DNA of 51,973 nucleotides from an uncultured Burkholderiales bacterium (GTDB taxonomy: Bacteria > Pseudomonadota > Gammaproteobacteria > Burkholderiales > Burkholderiaceae_C): assembly GCA_937873395.1 (NCBI GenBank), contig CALMYH010000059.1:1-51973 (forward strand), given 5' to 3'. The position numbers were made by a program, and so were the translations under genes. The notes below the pieces were generated by a model. That model was not told the DNA's origin, did not search any database, and worked only from the letters and a program-made list of their open reading frames with translations. The stretch's first letter is position 1; each line of letters starts with the position of its first letter. Of this stretch, positions 47,026 through 51,973 are shown piece after piece.

Positions 47026-47151
47026 TCACGCGCAATCAGCCCGAATGGCCTCCATCCACTGCACCAGCAGTTCGCGCCGGAAAGAGGCGAACACCGGGCG
47101 GGTGCGGGCTTCGGGCTTCATGCGGGCGTTGATGTCGCTTTTTCCTCTCAT
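47026..47151 (-). CDS. Possible small gene downstream of arsA
   Basis: A 41-codon frame (MRGKSDINARMKPEARTRPV, then FASFRRELLVQWMEAIRADC plus one residue) starts 28 bp after the arsA stop on the same strand. Codons are GC-rich at third positions, like real genes here. The frame stays open upstream into arsA (through DAWGRSLENA), so it may be the tail of a longer frame or of a decayed gene. It has no clear ribosome site and I do not recognise it. Confidence 0.3.
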   Translation of the reverse strand: MRGKSDINARMKPEARTRPVFASFRRELLVQWMEAIRADCA

Positions 47152-47179
47152 TGCATTTTCAAGAGAGCGACCCCAGGCA

Positions 47180-48991
47180 TCACACCAGCCGCCCCAAGGC
47201 CTCCACGCCCACGGGCGGCTCGGGCAGCCAGGGCAGCACGAAGGTGCGGCAGGCCAGTCCGCTGGCGATGCGTGCGGCCTGGCGGTGCTCGCCTTGCAGG
47301 CGGGCCAGCAACAGCGGGTCGGTGGTGCCGGTGGCGGCGATGCTCTTGTTGATGACCCAGGCCCAGGGCTCGATGCTGGCGCGGCGCAGGTCGTCCTGCA
47401 GCGCGGCCGCCTGGCTGACGGGTGTGACCTCGGGCAGGGTGACGATCAGGACTTTGGTGGTGTCCGGGTCCTGCAGGCGCATCAGCGGTGTGATGATGTG
47501 CCTCGCGCTGGCACTGCCCTCGTACTGACGGGTCATCTGGCGGTGGTAGGCACCGGTGGCGTCCATCAGCAGCAGGCTGTGCCCGGTGGGGGCTGTGTCC
47601 AGCACCACATAAGCGGTACGCGCCTCGTTGACCACGCGGCTGAAGGCGTGGAAAACGGCCACTTCCTCGGTGCAGGGGGATTGCAGGTCTTCGAGCAGCA
47701 AGGCGCGGCCCTGCTCGTCCAGGTCCTTGCCCCGGCTGGCCATGATCTTGGCAATGTAGGCATCCGTCTCGGCCTTGGGGTCGATGCGGCCCACCTTGAG
47801 GCCCGGCAGGCTGCCGTTGAGGGTGTCGGCCACGTGCGCCGCCGGGTCGGTGGTGGTCAGGTGGACACTGTGACCGCGCTGCACCAGGCCCACCGCCAGG
47901 GCGGCGGCGATGGTGGTTTTGCCGACACCGCCCTTGCCCATCACCATGATCAGTCCGTGCCTGGCGGCGGCCAGCTCGTCGGCCAGCCGGTGCAGGGGCT
48001 CGGCGGGCAGGTGTGTCGCCGTTTCAGGAGCCGTCGGGGCCGTGTCGGGCGCTGCCTCCGGCGCAGCTGCGAACAGGGCGCGCAAGGCCGGCAGACCCAC
48101 GGTGTCGAAGGCCCGCAGCGGAATTTCGTCGCGAGGCAAGCCTGCCAATGCATCGGGCAAGGTATCCATCGCCTGCCGACCCAGGTCTTCGATGGCCCGT
48201 GCCACCGGATCGTCGGACCGGCTGGCACGGAACACGCCGTTGATGGCCAGGCGCTGGTTGCCCAGCCCCAGTTGCCGCAGTTCGTCGGCAGTGCGCGCAG
48301 CCTCCTGCATGGGGCGGGGGTCAGGCCGGGTCACCAGCACCACCGTGGTCAGCGCCGGGTCGCCCAAGGCACGCAAGGCGGCGTTGAAGCGCGCTTCCTG
48401 CATCTTCAGGCCCGAATGTGGCCCCAGGCACGAGGCACCGCGGTCATTGCCCGCCAGAAAGCCTGTCCAGGCCTTGGGCAGGCTCAAGAGGCGCAGGGTG
48501 TGCCCCGTGGGGGCGGTGTCGAACACCACATGGTCGTAGCCGGCTGTGCCGTCGCCTTCCCCAGCCAGCAGGGCAGCGAACTCGTCGAAGGCCGCGATTT
48601 CGGTGGTGCAGGCACCCGACAGCTGCTCGCGCACGGTCTGGCGCTCGGCGTCGGATGCATCGGCTTCCATCTGGGCCAGCACACGCTGGCGATAGGCCTC
48701 GGCCGCGTCATCGGGGTCGATGTTGAGCATGGCCAGACCCGGCACCCCCGCGACCGGCACCGGATGGTTGGACAGCGGCACGCCCAGCATTTCGTCCAGG
48801 TTGGAGGCGGCATCGGTGCTGACCAGCAGCACCTTCAGCCCGCGGTCGGCCAGGGCGATGGCCGTGGCCGTGGACAGGGACGTCTTGCCCACGCCGCCCT
48901 TGCCGGTGAAGAAGAGGAAACGGGTGGGCGCGGCAGCAAAACCGGGCAGTTCGGTCACGTGTCGTAGGCTCTGGTTCATGTGTTCAAGCAT
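47180..48991 (-). CDS. arsA: ArsA-type arsenite/antimonite-stimulated ATPase
   Basis: A 603-residue, two-domain ArsA. The halves each carry a deviant Walker A (TGKGGVGKTS at ~29-38 and MGKGGVGKTT at ~351-360) and the ArsA signature DTAPTGHTLRLLSLP / DTAPTGHSLLLM. The three cysteines that bind As(III)/Sb(III) in E. coli ArsA have clear counterparts: Cys128 (LSGACTTEIAAF), Cys188 (GASCLGPHSGL) and Cys440 (LQSPCTEEVAVF). It should therefore be a metalloid pump motor, not a Get3-like targeting factor. ArsA normally docks on the ArsB membrane pump, but no arsB, arsD or arsR is in this window. An ATG at 48979 is an alternative start. Confidence 0.94.
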   Translation of the reverse strand: MLEHMNQSLRHVTELPGFAAAPTRFLFFTGKGGVGKTSLSTATAIALADRGLKVLLVSTDAASNLDEMLGVPLSNHPVPVAGVPGLAMLNIDPDDAAEAYRQRVLAQMEADASDAERQTVREQLSGACTTEIAAFDEFAALLAGEGDGTAGYDHVVFDTAPTGHTLRLLSLPKAWTGFLAGNDRGASCLGPHSGLKMQEARFNAALRALGDPALTTVVLVTRPDPRPMQEAARTADELRQLGLGNQRLAINGVFRASRSDDPVARAIEDLGRQAMDTLPDALAGLPRDEIPLRAFDTVGLPALRALFAAAPEAAPDTAPTAPETATHLPAEPLHRLADELAAARHGLIMVMGKGGVGKTTIAAALAVGLVQRGHSVHLTTTDPAAHVADTLNGSLPGLKVGRIDPKAETDAYIAKIMASRGKDLDEQGRALLLEDLQSPCTEEVAVFHAFSRVVNEARTAYVVLDTAPTGHSLLLMDATGAYHRQMTRQYEGSASARHIITPLMRLQDPDTTKVLIVTLPEVTPVSQAAALQDDLRRASIEPWAWVINKSIAATGTTDPLLLARLQGEHRQAARIASGLACRTFVLPWLPEPPVGVEALGRLV

Positions 48992-49024
48992 GGCACACAG
49001 CGACCCGCGGCGGCCTGACGCCCG

Positions 49025-50398
49025 TCAAGCCTGGGGCAGTTCCACCCGCACCCGCAAGCCCGGTCGGGCGTTCTCCAGCACCAGCCGGCCCCCGTGCGCC
49101 TGGGCCACCAGGCGGCAGAGGTACAGGCCCAGCCCCACCCCGCCGGCGGCGCGGGTGCGGGCGCTGTCGGGGCGGTAGAAGGCCTGGGCCAGCTGGGCCA
49201 GTTGCTCGTCGGGGACGCCGGGGCCGTGGTCGCGCACTTCGATGGTCACGCCCTGCGGCGTGCGGCTCAGCAGCAGCTCGGGTGGCTGCGGAGCGTCGCC
49301 GCCGTGGCGCCAGGCGTTGTCCAGCAGGTTGCGCAGCAGCAGACGCAGGCGGGCACGATCGGCGTTGACGTTTGACAGGTCGCCATCGACTTGCAGCGCG
49401 ATGTCCACCGCCCGCGCGTGGCGGGCAGATAGCTCCTGCACCACGTCGCGCGCCAGGGCTGGCAGGTCCACCGGCTCCCGGTTGAGCCCCGCGTGGCCGC
49501 CGGCCAGGCGTTCGCTCTCCAGCAGGTCACTCACCAGGTCGGCCATTTCCTGCAGGTCGCGCAGCAGGGCCGTTCGCTGGGCGGCGGCTTCGCCCTCTTC
49601 GGGCAGCAGCTCGGCGTGCAGGCGCGCGCGGGTGATGGGGCTGCGCAACTCGTGGCTGATGGCCAGCAGCAGGGCCCGCTTGGCCTCCAGCATCTGGTGG
49701 ATGTCGTGCCCCATGGTGTTGACCGTGGCGGCCAGCTGGCCCAGTTCGTCGGGGCGGCCGGGGTGTCGCACCGGAATCGGCTGGCCGAAGTCGCCGGCAC
49801 CGAAGCGCCGGGCCCCGGCACGGATGTCGTCCAGCGGACGCAACAGTCGCCGCACATAGAGGTAGGCCCCGAGGGTGATCAGCAACAGGGCCACCAGGGC
49901 CACGCCGAAATGGCGCTGCCGGCGCTCGAACGCGGCCTCGTTCAGGCCGAATCGGATCACATGGCCGTCGGCGGTGCGCCGCTGCAACATGCGCTCCCAG
50001 TCCTTGTCGCCGCCCCAGCGCTCCTGTTCCCAGCCGCGGTCGCGTGCCCTTGCGTGTGCGCGCCAGTCGGGCTCCGGATGGGAACGCCACTGCACGACCG
50101 GCCCCTCGATGTGCACCGTCAGGGGCAAGCGTTGCGTGAGCGCTTGCGCGCGCTCGACGCTGGGCGGTCCTTCGCCCTGCCCGGCCACATCGCCGGCCAG
50201 GCGGTCGATGTAGTCCATGAGCACCGGGCGTGCTGCCTCGCGCCAGCCCAGGGTGAAGGCCCGCTGCGCGCCGACGATGAACACGCCGGCCAGCGCGACC
50301 GCCAGCAGCAGGAACACCAGCACCATGCGCCGCTTGATCGAGCGCCCCGGCATCAGGCGCGCGATCAGACCGACCGGGTTGGTCTTGCGCCCGGTCAT
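49025..50398 (-). CDS. Sensor histidine kinase (CpxA/EnvZ-like)
   Basis: A 457-residue membrane sensor kinase. Helix one is at ~25-45 (MVLVFLLLAVALAGVFIVGA), then a ~120-residue periplasmic domain rich in Trp, Arg and Asp (DWRAHARARDRGWEQERWGG), helix two at ~166-182 and a HAMP domain. The phosphoacceptor is His249 (LLAISHELRSPITRARLHAE); the kinase has the N box (LRNLLDNAWRHGG), DHGPGVPDE and GGVGLGLYL. It overlaps the response regulator by 4 bp. With the CpxP-like lipoprotein upstream, it likely senses envelope or metal stress; this is inference. Confidence 0.95.
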   Translation of the reverse strand: MTGRKTNPVGLIARLMPGRSIKRRMVLVFLLLAVALAGVFIVGAQRAFTLGWREAARPVLMDYIDRLAGDVAGQGEGPPSVERAQALTQRLPLTVHIEGPVVQWRSHPEPDWRAHARARDRGWEQERWGGDKDWERMLQRRTADGHVIRFGLNEAAFERRQRHFGVALVALLLITLGAYLYVRRLLRPLDDIRAGARRFGAGDFGQPIPVRHPGRPDELGQLAATVNTMGHDIHQMLEAKRALLLAISHELRSPITRARLHAELLPEEGEAAAQRTALLRDLQEMADLVSDLLESERLAGGHAGLNREPVDLPALARDVVQELSARHARAVDIALQVDGDLSNVNADRARLRLLLRNLLDNAWRHGGDAPQPPELLLSRTPQGVTIEVRDHGPGVPDEQLAQLAQAFYRPDSARTRAAGGVGLGLYLCRLVAQAHGGRLVLENARPGLRVRVELPQA

Positions 50399-51099
50399 GG
50401 CTGCGTGCGCCGCAGCGCCAGCGAATAACCGGCGTTGCGCAGCGTCTTGATGCAGTCCAGCGGTTCCAGCTTCTTGCGCAGGCGGCTGACCACGATGTCG
50501 ACCGCCCGCGTGTAAAGGTCGGCCTCGTGGCCCCGCAGCCGGTTGAGGATGTCGTCGCGGCTGAACACACGACCCGGTTCACGCGCCAGCAGCAGGAGCA
50601 GTTCAAACTCGGTGCCGGTCAGCTCGACCGCCTGACCCTGGCGCTGCACACTGCGCCGCGCCGGGTCGATGACCAGGCCCTCGAAACTCAGCAGAGCCGC
50701 CTCTGCCGTGGCGTGGGCCTGGCCGGTGCGCACGCTGCCGTTGCGACGGCGCAGCAGGGTCTGCACCCGGGCCACCAGCTCGCGCGGCTCGAAAGGCTTG
50801 GGCAGGTAGTCATCGGCGCCCAGCTCCAGGCCGACCACCCGGTCCATCACATCCCCGCGCGCGGTGAGCATGACGATGGGAATGTCGTTGTCCTTGCGGA
50901 TGGTCCGGCACAGCTCGAAGCCGTCCATCTCGGGCAGCATGACGTCGAGAATGGCCGCGTCGAAGCCCCCCTCGCGCAGCCGTGCCAGCCCCTCGCTGGG
51001 ACGCGTGGCCTGCACGAGGTCCAGCTCGTAGCGCCGGAAATAGGTGGCCAGCGGCGGACCGAGATGGTCGTCGTCGTCGATGAGCAGGATGCGGGGCAT
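50395..51099 (-). CDS. OmpR/CpxR-family response regulator
   Basis: A 234-residue regulator with a receiver domain (acid pocket DDDD at 8-11, phosphorylated Asp52 in AAILDVMLPEMDGFELC, Lys in DYLPKPFEPRELVARVQTLL) and an OmpR-type winged helix (LTGTEFELLLLLAREPGRVF, then RAVDIVVSRLRKKLEPLD). It overlaps the kinase gene by 4 bp, so they form one two-component system. It lies 10 bp after a small unknown gene and ~360 bp from the CpxP/Spy-like gene, suggesting one operon. Confidence 0.95.
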   Translation of the reverse strand: MPRILLIDDDDHLGPPLATYFRRYELDLVQATRPSEGLARLREGGFDAAILDVMLPEMDGFELCRTIRKDNDIPIVMLTARGDVMDRVVGLELGADDYLPKPFEPRELVARVQTLLRRRNGSVRTGQAHATAEAALLSFEGLVIDPARRSVQRQGQAVELTGTEFELLLLLAREPGRVFSRDDILNRLRGHEADLYTRAVDIVVSRLRKKLEPLDCIKTLRNAGYSLALRRTQP

Positions 51100-51109
51100 G
51101 GGCGGATTG

Positions 51110-51421
51110 TCACACTGGTGCGGCGCAGCCGATGGAACGGTGCCTCATCACCAGGCGCCGCAGGCGGTGCTGGTCCTCCCTGGGCAGCCGGTCGAACCGG
51201 TCCGCGGCTTCCAGCAAATCCGGCAGGACCGGCAGGCTCTCGACCGGCTGCCGTCGATGGGCCAGGGCCCACAGGCCCAGCGCATGCGCCCGGTCGAAGC
51301 GCGGGCCCCACACCATGGCCAGCAGTTCTTCGTGTGGTTCGTCGGATGCCCCGAGCAGGCAGGCCCCGTGTCTGCGGGCCGCCTGTGTCAGGAGTCGTGT
51401 CGATGGGTCGGCGGCTGCCAT
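51110..51421 (-). CDS. Small protein of unknown function
   Basis: A 103-residue protein with no signal peptide or membrane segment. It is helical, and rich in Leu, Ala, Arg and His (FDRAHALGLWALAHRRQPVE, LPREDQHRLRRLVMRHRSIG). I do not recognise a family. It lies between the CpxP/Spy-like gene (36 bp upstream) and the response regulator (10 bp downstream) on the same strand, so it is likely co-transcribed. A role in the stress module is only suggested by position. Confidence 0.7.
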   Translation of the reverse strand: MAAADPSTRLLTQAARRHGACLLGASDEPHEELLAMVWGPRFDRAHALGLWALAHRRQPVESLPVLPDLLEAADRFDRLPREDQHRLRRLVMRHRSIGCAAPV

Positions 51422-51457
51422 GGTGTCCTCGCAGGTGAGGGCGAACCCGAACCCGGG

Positions 51458-51925
51458 TCAGCCCCGGCGCCAGCCGCGGCGCTTGTCCATGAGTTCCCGC
51501 ACCTGCGTCTGCTGGGCCGGGGTCAGGCTGTCGTAGAAGTTGGCCATGGCCTCGATCACCTTGGGCGAACTGCCCTGCACGGCTTGCGTCTTCTGCTCCA
51601 TCAGTTGCCGGGCCCGGTTGCGGTCGAACCTGTCGCTGGCGATCAAGGCCTTGAGCTCTTCGCGCGGCTGGGCACTGTCGCCTTTGACGGCCTGGCGGGC
51701 CGCCAGCATTTCGTCGGCCAGCAGGCCGAGCTTCTGCTTCTGGTCGGCATTGAGTTCGAGCTTGCTGCTGACGCGCTCGATGGCCTTGCCACGCATTTCG
51801 GTGACGCGCTCTTCGCTCCAGCCGCCGTGGCGGTGGTCGCCGCGGTGACCGCAGGCGCTCAGACCGCCCAGGACGAGGGTGGCGCCGGTGAGGGCAATCA
51901 GGGTGCGCTTGATCCAGGGTTTCAT
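51458..51925 (-). CDS. CpxP/Spy-family (LTXXQ) periplasmic lipoprotein
   Basis: A 155-residue protein with a lipoprotein signal (TLIALTGATLVLGGLSAC, Cys25), then a short His/Gly-rich segment (GHRGDHRHGG) that may bind metal. The rest is a helical domain with the Spy/CpxP pattern: LELNADQKQKLGLLADEMLA and a C-terminal LTPAQQTQVRELMDKRRG. Proteins of this family are periplasmic chaperones, and CpxP inhibits its kinase. Here it is the first gene of an operon with the regulator and kinase, so it may be both target and feedback inhibitor. It ends in a basic WRRG tail. Confidence 0.9.
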   Translation of the reverse strand: MKPWIKRTLIALTGATLVLGGLSACGHRGDHRHGGWSEERVTEMRGKAIERVSSKLELNADQKQKLGLLADEMLAARQAVKGDSAQPREELKALIASDRFDRNRARQLMEQKTQAVQGSSPKVIEAMANFYDSLTPAQQTQVRELMDKRRGWRRG

Positions 51926-51967
51926 GACGGTGTTCCTTTCGGGAAACGGTTGAACATGACCGTCATG
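51923..51967. repeat. Inverted repeat at the start of the CpxP/Spy-like gene
   Basis: CATGACGGT (51923-51931) is mirrored perfectly by ACCGTCATG (51959-51967) with a 27-bp spacer. One arm includes the start codon of the lipoprotein gene. It may be a regulator site or a mRNA hairpin that covers the start, but the window ends too close to see the promoter. Confidence 0.4.
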
Positions 51968-51973
51968 GTGCCG

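Overview
The window is a high-GC stretch of bacterial chromosome, most likely from a betaproteobacterium of the order Burkholderiales, and probably the family Comamonadaceae (a Hydrogenophaga- or Acidovorax-like organism). This placement is my inference. It rests on the EarP/EF-P(Arg32) pair, a phasin gene with PhaR-like palindromes, the dnaG-rpoD arrangement with a lysine-rich RpoD N-terminus, and a tandem GC-rich intergenic repeat that I recognise from Comamonadaceae genomes. I see no tRNA, rRNA, CRISPR array, IS element or prophage. The gene content is mostly chromosomal housekeeping, transport and stress functions.

Layout. 1-2.5 kb: uvrC (cut by the left edge) with a Doc-type toxin / AbrB-type antitoxin module directly upstream. 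2.5-4.4 kb: earP and efp, the rhamnosyltransferase and its elongation-factor substrate. 4.4-6.4 kb: a tandem repeat, a terminator, an AEC-family transporter and a LOG-family phosphoribohydrolase. 6.4-13.0 kb: a complete tripartite RND efflux pump (outer-membrane factor, permease, adaptor) with a divergent TetR/AcrR repressor and a perfect palindromic operator between them. 12.9-24.8 kb: two complete Mrp-type cation/proton antiporter operons head-to-tail on the minus strand, 13 genes in all. The upstream one has separate A and B genes (group 1) and the downstream one has an A-B fusion (group 2). 24.9-28.9 kb: a minus-strand operon of an FKBP isomerase, a 2-hydroxyacid dehydrogenase, RmuC and an MFS transporter.

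28.9-36.1 kb: a mixed region with a secreted unknown protein, a nitroreductase, a thioesterase, an HDAC-like deacetylase, a phasin, a patatin-like lipoprotein, a ferric-iron binding protein and a 3-hydroxyacyl-CoA dehydrogenase. The nitroreductase and dehydrogenase genes, 4.7 kb apart, share an identical 24-bp operator-like element, which suggests one regulator of acyl-CoA catabolism. 36.1-38.6 kb: a GspE/PilB-type ATPase and a stand-alone copy of its own N-terminal domain. 38.7-42.2 kb: gamma-glutamyltransferase converging on an acyl-CoA synthetase, with stop codons that overlap inside one CTAG. 42.3-46.9 kb: dnaG and rpoD, ended by a strong UUCG-loop terminator. 47.0-52.0 kb: an ArsA-type ATPase with all three metalloid-binding cysteines, then a CpxP/Spy-like lipoprotein, a small unknown gene, an OmpR-type response regulator and a sensor kinase, which read as an envelope-stress module.

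Recurring themes are envelope and ion stress (RND pump, two Mrp antiporters, the Cpx-like module, ArsA) and fatty-acid/polyhydroxyalkanoate metabolism (phasin, thioesterase, acyl-CoA synthetase, acyl-CoA dehydrogenase). Many genes on the minus strand overlap by 4 bp (ATGA), showing tight translational coupling.
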